A DNA stretch of 64,000 nucleotides from Bacteroidota bacterium (GCA_018266055.1 JAFDYT010000005.1:558001-622000); one strand, 5' to 3'; positions 1 to 9,770 are shown, counted from the stretch's first letter. Program-made: numbers and translations. Notes: a model not told the origin generated them from the letters alone.

Positions 1-3000
1 TGGTTGTGACCAATAATGAATTGGCCAATGTCCTTGGATTCGAACTGTTCTACCAGGCGGCCGTCCAGCGCATAAATCTGAAGTAAGAAATTGTCCGGAA
101 GAACATTTCCGGAAAGTACAAAGTTGAACGTGAATACATCCGTCGACGGATTGGGATAAACTGACGAAAGAGTGATGGATGTTTCGTTCTTCACCGTAAA
201 CGAAACCTCATAAGGTTGAGTGCCTGCCTTGTTGCCCACCGCGTCTGTTCCTGTTACCTGTAAGGTATAAGTCCCTTCCGGAAGATTTGCCGGCGTGAAG
301 GTAACTGTAAAGTCTGATGTCGCCGTGGCGCTTGTCCATACCACATCCTTACGACTAAAGTTAATGCGCTTGAAACTGCATGGTGCGGAACTGCATGGGT
401 AGCTCAACAACAGGGTGACGTGTGTGGTATCGGTGACAAACAAAAACGGATTGTCGTCGTGCAATTTTACTTTGATCACTGGGTTGGGCGAAATGTAGTC
501 GCCGTTTTCAACATAACGACCATCGATGGAAACGTCTAACACCGGCGCCGACAAATCGGGAATTACATTCAGGTATGAGGTAAGGTTCACCAGGTTATTC
601 TCGTAATACTGTTCGGGTTGGATTTTCGGATTTACATATACCGAAATGGTGTTGAGACCGCGCTTTCCTTGTGTGGCGATGGTGGTGCTGAACTTAGTGG
701 TGTCGCCAGGCGCGGGCGCTTTTATTTTAAATGACGAAGATTCATTCACAGCATTGGCCATTGTAACGGTTTGATTCACGACCAACGAATCAGTAAATGT
801 TTTGGAAGAGATGTTGACAAACCCAAACCTGCTGGTGAAGGGCTCACCTTCCGGCACGGATTGAGTGGTAGTTGGGCCTTGAAAATAAATCAGACCGTCG
901 GCTACCGATTCAAACATAACAAACCAGTTCTTCAGTTGCGCTGCATTTTGAGAAACATTATCGCTCATTAGAAAGACGATTTTTAACTGAGGGTAGGTGG
1001 TAGGATCGATGTAACTGAGATCGTGGTTGTTTCCGGTAAGATTCAGCTCAAGCAAGGTTTCGGTTCCTTTCAGGTCCACTCCGTAAATCGAGTAACTGAT
1101 TTTATCGTTGCCATCAGAAAGTTTTGCTTTTGCAGAGAATTTAATCCACTTCTTGGCCGGGCCAATTAATGTAGAAGCAACTGCCCCTGACGGATTGATG
1201 CCGGTGATAGTGCTGGTGGTGCTTGCGTCCTGTGCGGTTACTGGCGTGGTGCTGGTACTAATAAGTTTGGCACTTCCCGCCGTCGCTCCTTTTTTTCCAA
1301 AGATGATCATGGGTTGGCCATCTGTAAGCGAGGTGATCTGCGAGTTGCTGATGCCGAGAAGGCCAAGTTTGTCCAACACGTTTTGTGACCATGTGGAGAA
1401 CTGAGGATTTCCCACGGAGTACAACACCACTGAATCACTGAGCTGGATATTGTCAATGTACGTTAGCAGGTCGTCGGCATTTCCTGTTTCTACTTCTGAG
1501 CCAAGAAAACTATTGATGACCGAGGGCTGTAATCCGCAGCCGCGGGAATCATTGTTGTAAAAACTGATGCCAGGATAAGGAGCGGCTGTTGTTTTGTTGA
1601 ACGCCACCAGATTGATCGTGTTATTTCTGCAAGGTACCTGAGCCGTCACGTTATACTCTGTGCCGTCTATTTTCATCGAGGCCGCCGTAAAACCCGAAGG
1701 GCTGCTCGCTCCAACCGATTTCACAGCTATGCTAGTAGTAGTTCGTGTGAAATTTATTTTTTTCTGCGCAAGGTTTACATCCAGATTGGTAAACGAATTT
1801 TTTAGTTGTTGTTCAAACCTGGATTGTGCCCAGCCTTCGGGACTGCCATTAATAAATACAAACGACGAAGTGGACCACTGAGAGCTGTCGCTGGTGCTTT
1901 GTTTAGCCGGTCGCGAACGCCAATAATACACTACTGAATCTTTCGTCAAGAGATTTACGGGTTGCTTCACCAGTACATTTCCCGTCGGCGTAAATTTGGT
2001 AAGGTATGGACTATTGAATGTATTGACGGTATCCACCTGAACTTCGAAATTTTTTCCGCCTCCCAGCAAGTCTTCCGATTGAAGAAGGAAATTCACATTG
2101 CTCGATCCCACAATTCCATAGTCGGAAGGATAAAGGTTGATCGTGCTGTTGGAGGGGATGAAATAACTTATGGCTGCTGTGTTGTTGGCTTTGGTGATTT
2201 CCTTGATGGTAGAAAGCGGATCGATCTGCACCGTGAAAAGATTGTTGCCGTATTCTATTCCTGTGCCTTTCTTCAGCACGATTGTAACGGTGTCGATATA
2301 CGAAATTGGAAGGAAGGTAGAGTCGTAAGTTTTCGTAGAGTTGTCTTTGAAGGTGCGGATCACTCTGATCTTTACAGGCTTCGCGCTTGTGGCACCAAGG
2401 TTTTTTACAATGACTTGCACCCCAAACGACGCACTGAGCGAATTGATTGGCTTGCCATCAAGCGATACCAGCGACACGGCTCCATTTTCTACCGAATAAT
2501 CGGGAAGGTTGGTGCCAAATAATTTTAATGAAGGATCACCGGCAAGTACCATTTGCTGAACCTGCGCAACGGAAATGATATCTGACAGTGAGCCGTTACC
2601 AAGAAAACGTCTGCCTACTTCTTTTTGAATGTCGCCGATACCCCTCTGAATGTAAGAAGAGTCGGCAAAGCCAACGTTGTAGAATAAGGTTGAATAGGTT
2701 TGCAAATCGTAGGTCAACCCAAAGGAAGTGCTTGCGATGAAGTTGCGCGATCCTTTTTTTGCCGCCATCATCCAGTCTTCGCTGAAGGTAACTTCATTGG
2801 AGAAGATTGTGCCGGCGTTACATCCATTGATCAAGAAGACCGGATACTTGCCAGGATTATTATATCCCAACGTGGCGTCACTTACATACCCGATATCAAT
2901 GTCGATTGTGCTAGACGATGAGTGCCCAAAGAATGTGACAAGGTTGACACCCGCATTAATTGTTTGCGAGACATTTATTTTTTCGACTCCTACATTCTGT

Positions 3001-4823
3001 TTGGATTGAGTGGAGACGTGTCCGCCCAGATACGGACCTTCAGCAATAGCTTTGAATCCGTCAACGATCCCTTTAAATTCAATCAGTTCCTGAGCGTCGG
3101 TGACAGAGCTGCCGCCGCCGCTTAAGTGCAACAATTCTTTCGCAAAAGGTTGAAGAGGTTTCGACTCAATCTCAATTACTTTGTTCAGGTAGGCAGCTAT
3201 CTGAGCGGGAGTACTTGCCGAAAGTCTTCCGGTCGGTACGGCGGGCTCGTAAGTTGTTCCTTTAAGTCCGGCGGTATAGGCTATGTCGCCCCCGGGAAAC
3301 CCTGCGGAGGGCACAAGATCGAGTAGCTCATTGGCCAAAAGAGGTTGTCGCTGATAAAGCGAAAACGTAATGTCGCGCCCCTTCCCGACAAGGAACAAAT
3401 ATTTTGGATTTCCTTGGGCGATCAGGTATTTCACGAAATTGTAAATACCAAGTGGAGAAGTCTCACCGTAATTAAACTGATTGTATAACTGATCAACGGT
3501 CACTACGAGTGGATGGTAACTTCCTCCAGCTGTAGTGGCGCGGTAGTCGGCATACGCTTGCACCGGGTTACTGTAGCCACCTCCGGCTGAGGTAAGTGAT
3601 TTATGAGTGATAATTACGAAATCGCTAGCGGTATTTATGGAGGTGAAGCTTACCGGTAAAATCGCCGGGGTGTTATAACTATTGCTGACGAAAATATTTT
3701 TCGGCGATGAAGTGGCCGGCACCATTACCGACAGCGGGCTGGTGGTTGATGTTGGCTGGATACGGGTTAAGTTTTTTGGATCAGTAATGTCCCACACGCG
3801 TGTGCCAGAGGCGGCATTGCTGAAAACGAGGTAGGAAGAAGCTTGCGGATTAACCGCCAACTGCATAGTCTTGTTTTTTATACTCGTTAGATCAAAATTC
3901 TGAGGGTAGGTAATTTTAATATATGAAACACTTGCCTGATTTCTGTCGGTGCCAATAGTTTGCCCCACGATATGTATTAAGATCCTGCCGTCTGAGCTAA
4001 CGTCGCTCCAGGTAAGATCTGTACTGAGAACATAATTTCCGAAACCACTGAAATTTGGTGAATCGATTAGTCTACGAGATCCTCCATAAGGACCAACAAA
4101 TACCTGTAAAGAATGGGGCAACGGATCACTTCCCACCAAAAGCAATTCAAGCTTGGGATTTCCTGCCGATTGAACTCCGTTATACACGGAGTCGATGACA
4201 TAATCTGTGGATTTGCCTTGCCGTAAGGGCGTTCCGGTCCAGCCCTCGCCCTGATCAAACGCAGTGGCTTGAGTTAAGTCGTTGAAAGTGTATCCTGGAC
4301 TATAATAATCATGCACGATAAGGAGCCGCTGAGCATATTGAAAAGTTTCGGCTGGCTGGTTGTTGACGTTTACAAACTGCACTGAATCCATTCGCAGACC
4401 GCGTGGTGGAACGGAGCTAAACGTGAGAAAATAAGCCGAGGTATCTGAATACAAATTGTAATACTTGTGCGGTTGCTGTGAGGGCTGCTGATAAAGGCTA
4501 CTGTCGAGTGTGCCATCGTTTTTTTGACCGAAGAACTCAAGGTAATCGCTGGTGTTAAACTTTCCATCGCCTTGTCCTTTGATGTAGATTGCCTGTTCTT
4601 TCCCTCGTCGGAAGAGTTGAATAAAACGCGGGTCCACCGAGGCAACGGGAAAGCCTGCGGTCTGCAAATCGGTGTAGCTAAGGCGGTAGATTCCGTCGCG
4701 GCTAACCGGGATTTTATAATACGACTGGTTGAAGTTGATCCAACTGTTGCTCGATTGCGCCAACGAGGTAAGGGGAAAAGCCATCACCAACACCACCCAC
4801 CATAAATTCGCCTTACGGATCAT
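1..4823 (-). CDS. C25 (gingipain-type) cysteine peptidase, PorU2-like, T9SS-exported; 3' end outside window
   Basis: About 1607 codons are visible from an ATG at 4823; the stop lies left of the window. A signal peptide (VVLVMAFPLTSLAQ) is followed by the N-terminal beta-rich region typical of PorU2-like proteins and a C25 peptidase domain. The catalytic pair is readable: His634 in FFGHSSSS and Cys668 in INGCNAG. Several Ig/CARDB-like segments follow, and near residue 1553 a T9SS type-A sorting tail starts (VYPNPSTDVF). Family knowledge: C25 enzymes are secreted proteases (gingipains) or the T9SS sortase PorU, and many Bacteroidota carry additional PorU2-like paralogues of unclear role. It should be exported to the outer surface. 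The true sortase PorU normally lacks a sorting tail, so this is more likely a secreted paralogue. The family is clear; the exact role is not. Confidence 0.88.
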   Translation of the reverse strand, partial: MIRKANLWWVVLVMAFPLTSLAQSSNSWINFNQSYYKIPVSRDGIYRLSYTDLQTAGFPVASVDPRFIQLFRRGKEQAIYIKGQGDGKFNTSDYLEFFGQKNDGTLDSSLYQQPSQQPHKYYNLYSDTSAYFLTFSSVPPRGLRMDSVQFVNVNNQPAETFQYAQRLLIVHDYYSPGYTFNDLTQATAFDQGEGWTGTPLRQGKSTDYVIDSVYNGVQSAGNPKLELLLVGSDPLPHSLQVFVGPYGGSRRLIDSPNFSGFGNYVLSTDLTWSDVSSDGRILIHIVGQTIGTDRNQASVSYIKITYPQNFDLTSIKNKTMQLAVNPQASSYLVFSNAASGTRVWDITDPKNLTRIQPTSTTSPLSVMVPATSSPKNIFVSNSYNTPAILPVSFTSINTASDFVIITHKSLTSAGGGYSNPVQAYADYRATTAGGSYHPLVVTVDQLYNQFNYGETSPLGIYNFVKYLIAQGNPKYLFLVGKGRDITFSLYQRQPLLANELLDLVPSAGFPGGDIAYTAGLKGTTYEPAVPTGRLSASTPAQIAAYLNKVIEIESKPLQPFAKELLHLSGGGSSVTDAQELIEFKGIVDGFKAIAEGPYLGGHVSTQSKQNVGVEKINVSQTINAGVNLVTFFGHSSSSTIDIDIGYVSDATLGYNNPGKYPVFLINGCNAGTIFSNEVTFSEDWMMAAKKGSRNFIASTSFGLTYDLQTYSTLFYNVGFADSSYIQRGIGDIQKEVGRRFLGNGSLSDIISVAQVQQMVLAGDPSLKLFGTNLPDYSVENGAVSLVSLDGKPINSLSASFGVQVIVKNLGATSAKPVKIRVIRTFKDNSTKTYDSTFLPISYIDTVTIVLKKGTGIEYGNNLFTVQIDPLSTIKEITKANNTAAISYFIPSNSTINLYPSDYGIVGSSNVNFLLQSEDLLGGGKNFEVQVDTVNTFNSPYLTKFTPTGNVLVKQPVNLLTKDSVVYYWRSRPAKQSTSDSSQWSTSSFVFINGSPEGWAQSRFEQQLKNSFTNLDVNLAQKKINFTRTTTSIAVKSVGASSPSGFTAASMKIDGTEYNVTAQVPCRNNTINLVAFNKTTAAPYPGISFYNNDSRGCGLQPSVINSFLGSEVETGNADDLLTYIDNIQLSDSVVLYSVGNPQFSTWSQNVLDKLGLLGISNSQITSLTDGQPMIIFGKKGATAGSAKLISTSTTPVTAQDASTTSTITGINPSGAVASTLIGPAKKWIKFSAKAKLSDGNDKISYSIYGVDLKGTETLLELNLTGNNHDLSYIDPTTYPQLKIVFLMSDNVSQNAAQLKNWFVMFESVADGLIYFQGPTTTQSVPEGEPFTSRFGFVNISSKTFTDSLVVNQTVTMANAVNESSSFKIKAPAPGDTTKFSTTIATQGKRGLNTISVYVNPKIQPEQYYENNLVNLTSYLNVIPDLSAPVLDVSIDGRYVENGDYISPNPVIKVKLHDDNPFLFVTDTTHVTLLLSYPCSSAPCSFKRINFSRKDVVWTSATATSDFTVTFTPANLPEGTYTLQVTGTDAVGNKAGTQPYEVSFTVKNETSITLSSVYPNPSTDVFTFNFVLSGNVLPDNFLLQIYALDGRLVEQFESKDIGQFIIGHN

Positions 4824-4842
4824 GCTAAATAAATACAATTGG

Positions 4843-4850
4843 CAAAGATA
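4843..4850 (-). promoter_or_regulatory. -7 box (TATCTTTG) for the C25 peptidase gene
   Basis: Read on the minus strand this is TATCTTTG, a perfect match to the Bacteroidota TAnnTTTG element, ending about 20 nt before the ATG at 4823. No TTG lies at the expected distance upstream, so only the -7 half is supported. Confidence 0.5.
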
Positions 4851-4887
4851 CGGTAACTACACCAAACCCGGGCATAACAGAAGTCAA

Positions 4888-5394
4888 TCAGGCTGATTTT
4901 GCATCCAAAAATTCGTCCCACTCATTATAATTAGAGTCGGTGGTGTCGCGCAAGAAAAGCGCATAGCTCGGCTTGAAGGGTTTTCGCTTCAGCGGCATTC
5001 CCGCTTCTTCGGGAGTATAGTCTCCTTTGCGTGCGTTACATTTTTTACAGGCTGTGACCAGGTTGTGCCATGCATGAGCACCTCCACGCGAGCTCGGAAT
5101 CACATGATCCAGTGAAAGATCGCGCTTCGCTCCACAATATTGACATTCAAAATTATCGCGCTTGAAAACATTTTGTCGCGTGAGGGTTACTCCTTTATAG
5201 GGGGCATGCACGTAGCGGTTCAGGCGAATAACCGACGGCATGGGGAATGCCTGAGATACGGTGCGCAATTTGTGACCATTGGCCGAACGCACCATTTCAC
5301 TTTTGTTGAGATAAACCATGACAAAGGCGCGTTCCACTGAACAAACCATCAGTGGACTAAAATCCTGATTAAGCACCAATACACGGCTATTCAC
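4888..5394 (-). CDS. HNH endonuclease domain protein
   Basis: 168 residues with a GTG start (VNSRVLVLNQD), which matches where this family usually begins. The HNH/zinc-knuckle module is complete: Cys84-x2-Cys87, the LDHVIPSSRGG core with His97, Asn111 in WHNLV, and Cys116-x2-Cys119 followed by NARKG. This short one-domain HNH protein is widespread in Bacteroidota and other bacteria. It is presumed to be a metal-dependent nuclease, and its biological target is not established. It stands alone between the C25 gene (64 nt downstream) and the NlpC/P60 gene (45 nt upstream). No restriction or phage genes are nearby, so a defence role is not supported by context. Confidence 0.88.
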   Translation of the reverse strand: MNSRVLVLNQDFSPLMVCSVERAFVMVYLNKSEMVRSANGHKLRTVSQAFPMPSVIRLNRYVHAPYKGVTLTRQNVFKRDNFECQYCGAKRDLSLDHVIPSSRGGAHAWHNLVTACKKCNARKGDYTPEEAGMPLKRKPFKPSYALFLRDTTDSNYNEWDEFLDAKSA

Positions 5395-5439
5395 GTTGTT
5401 AATATAAAACCAATCTTTGGTTAAAACAACGTCCGCGAT

Positions 5440-6231
5440 CTAATGGTTTAAGATGCGCTGCAGGCCAGCTAAGGTGTGGGTATAGATTTTTGTGTCGACG
5501 TTGAGTATGCCTTCTTCGGTTAAAAGATCGATTTTTACTTGCCCTGCACCATGAATGATCTTGTGGTCTTCAAGTACAATGCCCACGTGGCAAAGCGCAC
5601 CGCTCTCATTTTTGAAAAATGCGAGATCGCCCGGAAGTGCAGAAAAAATATCGACTACTTTTTTGCCTGCTTTCGATTGGTCATTCAAGTCCCAGGGAAG
5701 ACGATAACCCGCAATTTTGAAAACCATCTGAACAAACCCGTTGCTGCTGATGCCAAACGGCGACTTGCCGCCTTCCATTTCCGGAGCGTGCATGTATTTG
5801 GTGGCTATGGATTTCACAAATTCCGCATCGCGCTTTATGCTGAGCGGTTTGGCCTCGCCGTTAAACGCAAATTGTTCGTCCATTTTAAATAGCTCCGCCG
5901 ACGAAATCGGCACTACACTTCCCATCAGAATGGAAAGCGGATTCTTTTTGTAAAGAATTGTCGAAACAATGTCCGTGGTGATTTTAAAATCCGATTGGGT
6001 AAGTTGCTCAAAATACTCGGGCGGGATTGACACGTGATGACGCGCACTGATCCACCCTTCTACACCATCAAAATTATTGCGGATGCGCAACCACTGTTTG
6101 TCTTTGCTTTTCTCCAGCACTTCGTATGCCTCACCAAAAAGGAGCTGATACACCTGAAGCGTGTTTCCGGAACTATTTCTTACCGGCACTACCGACAACC
6201 GACATACGCCAAAATCTTGCTCTGTCATCAA
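5440..6231 (-). CDS. NlpC/P60 (C40) protein with N-terminal SH3 domain; catalytic Cys replaced by Ser
   Basis: 263 residues. Residues about 10-80 form a bacterial SH3-like domain (WLRIRNNFDGVEGWIS). Residues about 140-263 form an NlpC/P60 fold with the usual landmarks: PFGISSNGFVQMVF, LPGDLAFF, His215 in CHVGIVL and His227 in IIHGAG. Normal members read GIDCSGF at the active site; here the bases at 5740-5748 give Ser-Ser-Asn, so the nucleophile Cys is Ser163 and the preceding Asp is Ser162. No signal peptide is evident. The start ATG overlaps the smpB stop by 4 nt, suggesting translational coupling. Family members cleave peptidoglycan stem peptides. With Ser in place of Cys this one may be inactive as a peptidase and work by binding, although a Ser nucleophile cannot be excluded. 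Confidence 0.85.
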   Translation of the reverse strand: MMTEQDFGVCRLSVVPVRNSSGNTLQVYQLLFGEAYEVLEKSKDKQWLRIRNNFDGVEGWISARHHVSIPPEYFEQLTQSDFKITTDIVSTILYKKNPLSILMGSVVPISSAELFKMDEQFAFNGEAKPLSIKRDAEFVKSIATKYMHAPEMEGGKSPFGISSNGFVQMVFKIAGYRLPWDLNDQSKAGKKVVDIFSALPGDLAFFKNESGALCHVGIVLEDHKIIHGAGQVKIDLLTEEGILNVDTKIYTHTLAGLQRILNH

Positions 6232-6692
6232 TTCAATTTTATTTTACTTAATTCTCGCGTAATATCTTTTTCTTTAATGCTTTGCCGCTTGTCGTGAGTT
6301 TTCTTTCCGCGGCCTACGGCAAACTCAAGCTTGGCTAAACCTCGCTCGTTGATGAACAACCGAGTCGGCACCAGCGTCAATCCTTTTTCATGCACTTTCG
6401 CCTGTAGTTTTCTTAACTCCGTTTTTTTTAACAACAACTTACGCTCGCGCGCCGCCTCGTGATTGTAGTGCGTGCCCTGTGCATACGCCGTGATGTTGAT
6501 TCCTTTCACAAAACACTCACCGTTGGCATTGAAGTAGCAATAGCCGTCTTGCAGGTTTACTTTGCCTTCGCGAATGGATTTTATTTCTGTGCCCTTCAGT
6601 ACTATACCGGCCACGAACTTATCGAGCAACTCATAATTAAATGAGGCTTGCCTGTTCTTGATGTTGATATCGTTTGAGAAGCGATCTTTCAT
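6228..6692 (-). CDS. smpB: SsrA-binding protein SmpB
   Basis: 154 residues, the normal length. SmpB binds tmRNA and brings it to stalled ribosomes for trans-translation. The diagnostic blocks are present: N-terminal NRQASFNYELLDKFVAGIVL, GTEIKSIREGKVNLQDGYC, YNHEAARERKLLL and the basic C-terminal tail GRGKKTHDKRQSIKEKD. The gene leads a two-gene unit, its last 4 nt overlapping the start of the NlpC/P60 gene. A TATTTTTG -7 element sits upstream. No tmRNA gene was recognised in the window. Confidence 0.97.
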   Translation of the reverse strand: MKDRFSNDINIKNRQASFNYELLDKFVAGIVLKGTEIKSIREGKVNLQDGYCYFNANGECFVKGINITAYAQGTHYNHEAARERKLLLKKTELRKLQAKVHEKGLTLVPTRLFINERGLAKLEFAVGRGKKTHDKRQSIKEKDITRELSKIKLN

Positions 6693-6723
6693 GACGGGTT
6701 TAGTCTCCCTTTTTCAAGGGATG

Positions 6724-6731
6724 CAAAAATA
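6724..6731 (-). promoter_or_regulatory. -7 box (TATTTTTG) upstream of smpB
   Basis: Minus-strand TATTTTTG fits TAnnTTTG and ends 31 nt before the smpB ATG, just after the stop of the glycosylase gene. No matching TTG at the -33 spacing was found. Confidence 0.4.
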
Positions 6732-6743
6732 CACAAGAAACTT

Positions 6744-7421
6744 TTATTCGAAATTACTTTTCAATTTCTCTTCGTAAAGCGCGATGTAGTGCGCTAGTTG
6801 CTTCCGCTTGTATTGCATAATAAAACGAGGGTGTGGCAACGGCACGATCGTTTTGAAAAAATGATTATGGTTGTTTAGATTCTTCAGGAACTTATAATTT
6901 TCACCCTCGCCTAAACAAAATCCGACTGAGGTGTCGATTCCCCAACCGATTTGTTCGCGCAACTTTTCCACCATAAAGCCTGTAAGTTTTTTTGCCAGAG
7001 CGGGGATGTCGTAATAGTTGAGATTCTTGTCGTCTTTCACGAACCCGAGTGGTGAGAGCGAGCTGAAATAAAATTGACTGTAAAATTTTTTCGGACCATC
7101 GAACTCGTCGATCATACGGTAAATAAATTCTGAAGATAGCTCGTGTTTTTTCGGAAGCGTGTTGGCGATGCCTAGCGCCGCAAGATTCGCCGGATCGGTA
7201 AACGGAATGCCGGTGACCCCTCCTCCAAACCGCCCTGGGTTGATGCCTAAAATAATTTTCCGTGGAGAACTATCGCTATAAAATTGACGGTAAAATTGCT
7301 GACACAATTCAAAGGCAGTTTCGCTTTTGTACGGGTTGAGAACACCCACGCCACGAGGTAGTTTTATATCCAACGATAATTTCTTTTGAAAAGCTAAAAT
7401 TCGATCGGCCCACGAGTTCAT
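6744..7421 (-). CDS. SMUG2-like uracil-DNA glycosylase family protein (DUF4918 type)
   Basis: 225 residues. The active-site loop GINPGRFGGGVTGIPFTDP lies at residues 59-77 and the second family motif LPHPRF at 195-200, with His197 as the probable catalytic or DNA-intercalating residue. Both match the SMUG2-like branch common in Bacteroidota, which removes uracil or related damaged bases to start base-excision repair. The ATG overlaps the stop of the patatin gene by 4 nt, so the two are translated from one message despite unrelated functions. Cytoplasmic, no signal peptide. Substrate preference cannot be read from sequence. Confidence 0.85.
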   Translation of the reverse strand: MNSWADRILAFQKKLSLDIKLPRGVGVLNPYKSETAFELCQQFYRQFYSDSSPRKIILGINPGRFGGGVTGIPFTDPANLAALGIANTLPKKHELSSEFIYRMIDEFDGPKKFYSQFYFSSLSPLGFVKDDKNLNYYDIPALAKKLTGFMVEKLREQIGWGIDTSVGFCLGEGENYKFLKNLNNHNHFFKTIVPLPHPRFIMQYKRKQLAHYIALYEEKLKSNFE

Positions 7422-9715
7422 CGCAACAGTTGAATCAGTTTTTTGATTTGCTCTTGATTCCGTTCGGAGTGAATGTTTTCAACTACGCCTTCTTTTTCAC
7501 GCGTCGTGAGTCGCCAGCTTAGCGAGGCACGAGCATTGTTTTGTCGTATGCTGTCCATCTGTTGTAAGATCGGAACATAGTTTTCAGCCTGGTATTGAAT
7601 GTCGATGCGATGAATTGGTGTTTTTAGCCAAGCTGGGGCCTGGCCAATCAGCAAATCGCTGTTGATATCCTGAAAGTTTTCAAAATTATTGTACACGCTG
7701 CTGATCGGTTGAGTGAGATCGTCAATAATCGTTGAGCCCGACGCTTCGCTCGCATCTTTAAGTTTTGGAGAGTCGCGGATGGAAACAAAGATTACTCCCG
7801 AAGTATTTTCATCAACCCACTCTTTGAAGGCAAATAAAAAACGAACCGCATCGGAAAGCCCGAAGTTGTCAGAGATGCCTGCGTCCATAATTTGAATGGA
7901 AGGGTCGGTAGGCAATGAAGTATTGGGTGTGATATAAGGGAACGTGGCGCTCATGCGCAGGGCAGAAAGAAAGCGAAGTTGTGGCGCACCATGATCGTGA
8001 AAGAAGCGCTGAAAATCCACACCGCTGATTTTAGAGCCGGCATATCCTTGTGTAGTGATGGTCTCCATATTCATAAAGGAAACCGGACGGGAGGCAATGT
8101 AAATTTTTCGTCCGTCGTTGATGACAGTGGGCGTGAGTATAACCATCGGAATCAGTCCTTGCTTTTCGTACTGGTTGTAATCGGTGATGGGTTTGTCCAT
8201 CATTCCCTCCGTGATTTCGTTCAGTTGATTTTCGAACGTGTAAGCACGGTCGCGCTCGTAACGAATGCCCGCATATTGAAATTTAGTGAAGCCTACGAAA
8301 AGATCGTTTGCCAGCAAGCTAAAGATCAGTGGGTTTAGATTGTCACTCGAAATCCGCTGCCGGTGAATGGCCGCATACGGTTGGATGCTTTCACCTAGCT
8401 TTTTCCGAAGTTTTAATTCTCTGAAATACGTTGCGCCAATAAGTCCGCCTGAAGCGCCTGTGATGAGTACTGCATTTTCCATCAGCTTTCCCCCGCTAAG
8501 GCTATCGCAATATTGAAGTGAGTTGATTGTCCATAACGCTGCGCGTTTGCCACCGCCACTGGCACATAGAAATACAAGCTTTGGTTTCTGGTCGGAGGGA
8601 AATTTATTCCTCCAGTTCTTCAACTGTACTAAAGTAGCCTGACGGTCTTGTTCCATCAGTGAACTATCGGCCTGATTTTTCAAAGCGTCAACCGTATAAG
8701 GAGCAGGGGCTTCCTGGTAATCTAGGCCAAAAGCTTCATATCGTCGCGTAAAAAAATCTTCACCCACGAGGTAATTCACAAAAAGAAAAAACGCCAGGCC
8801 CATGGTGGCGCTCCACTCGCCAAACCAGTAAGTGAAGGCGCCAAACATCATTACGAAAATGGTTAGGAAGATCATGAAGCTGGCAGCAGCCGGCAACTGA
8901 AAGTGCGGGAAGTCTTTGAAAATTCCCAAGGCCAACACACACGTGAAAATGAAAAGCTCAATTATCACCAGGTTGAAGTGGTTCTGATCAAACACCTGCA
9001 CAATGGTAGTCTTGTCGTAAAACGAAGTGTCTTCTACCTTTTTGAAACGAAGCTTGCTATCAAGATAATAGTCCACGCGCACCTGGCGCTTGCGCGCGAT
9101 GTCTAGTTTTTTCATCACGCTGGCCCGCGTCACTTGCACGTTTTGCTTGAGCTTTTCGTCAATCCGGCAAACCATGTATTTGAAAATATCTTTGTTGGTG
9201 AACCGGAAGTAGATGGAGAAAAACATCGTCATTAAAATGTATCCACCAAAAAATCCGGCCAGGTTAATAACCAACTCGCCTCCTGTGGTGTGTTCGTTGT
9301 TGATTTGAAATGCGATCACCTCATACAAATACACAATCAGAAAAGCGATGGGAAAGAAACTGTTGTTGATTACGAATTTGCGGAACGGACGTGGCAAGGT
9401 GCCAACAAATGAAAACCGGTGCCCATCAGAAATGTAGCAGGTGATGTGAAAGGCCATGCTGAAGCCGGCCGTCATCAACCCCATGATGGCGAAGCTCACA
9501 AAATCCACGCGGTTGAGGTATTCAGGATCTAAAAACAAATAAGGAATCCCTAGATACTTGCCAAAGTTTCCGGTGATCATCGCGAACAAAAGAATCCAGC
9601 AAAGCACCAGCACGATGTTTCTCCGGATGTTGTTTAAAAAAAGTTGTACCGGAAAAGAATACGCAATCTTGGGAAACAAAAAATAAAGTTTTCGCATAGA
9701 CAGAATTCTATTCAA
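7418..9715 (-). CDS. Membrane-anchored patatin-like phospholipase
   Basis: 765 residues. The N-terminal half (about 30-320) has six or more hydrophobic segments. A patatin domain begins near residue 380 with the oxyanion-hole segment CASGGGKR (385-391), the nucleophile motif GASGG (Ser422) and the dyad partner Asp611 in MDAGISDNFG, so the Ser-Asp catalytic dyad is intact. Family knowledge: patatins are acyl hydrolases acting on phospholipids. The membrane half suggests action on membrane lipids. M7 is an alternative start to M1. It is the first gene of a unit continuing into the glycosylase gene, and its start lies 55 nt from the divergent helicase gene, so the two promoters must share that gap. 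Confidence 0.87.
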   Translation of the reverse strand: MNRILSMRKLYFLFPKIAYSFPVQLFLNNIRRNIVLVLCWILLFAMITGNFGKYLGIPYLFLDPEYLNRVDFVSFAIMGLMTAGFSMAFHITCYISDGHRFSFVGTLPRPFRKFVINNSFFPIAFLIVYLYEVIAFQINNEHTTGGELVINLAGFFGGYILMTMFFSIYFRFTNKDIFKYMVCRIDEKLKQNVQVTRASVMKKLDIARKRQVRVDYYLDSKLRFKKVEDTSFYDKTTIVQVFDQNHFNLVIIELFIFTCVLALGIFKDFPHFQLPAAASFMIFLTIFVMMFGAFTYWFGEWSATMGLAFFLFVNYLVGEDFFTRRYEAFGLDYQEAPAPYTVDALKNQADSSLMEQDRQATLVQLKNWRNKFPSDQKPKLVFLCASGGGKRAALWTINSLQYCDSLSGGKLMENAVLITGASGGLIGATYFRELKLRKKLGESIQPYAAIHRQRISSDNLNPLIFSLLANDLFVGFTKFQYAGIRYERDRAYTFENQLNEITEGMMDKPITDYNQYEKQGLIPMVILTPTVINDGRKIYIASRPVSFMNMETITTQGYAGSKISGVDFQRFFHDHGAPQLRFLSALRMSATFPYITPNTSLPTDPSIQIMDAGISDNFGLSDAVRFLFAFKEWVDENTSGVIFVSIRDSPKLKDASEASGSTIIDDLTQPISSVYNNFENFQDINSDLLIGQAPAWLKTPIHRIDIQYQAENYVPILQQMDSIRQNNARASLSWRLTTREKEGVVENIHSERNQEQIKKLIQLLR

Positions 9716-9770
9716 GATAGGGATTTTTGAATAATCTTAACGAAGATTCAGTAACTTCGGAGTTTATACT

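Noticed and set aside
1962-2522. 186-codon plus-strand frame
   Set aside because: Antisense to the C25 peptidase gene; composition and lack of motifs mark it as a shadow frame.
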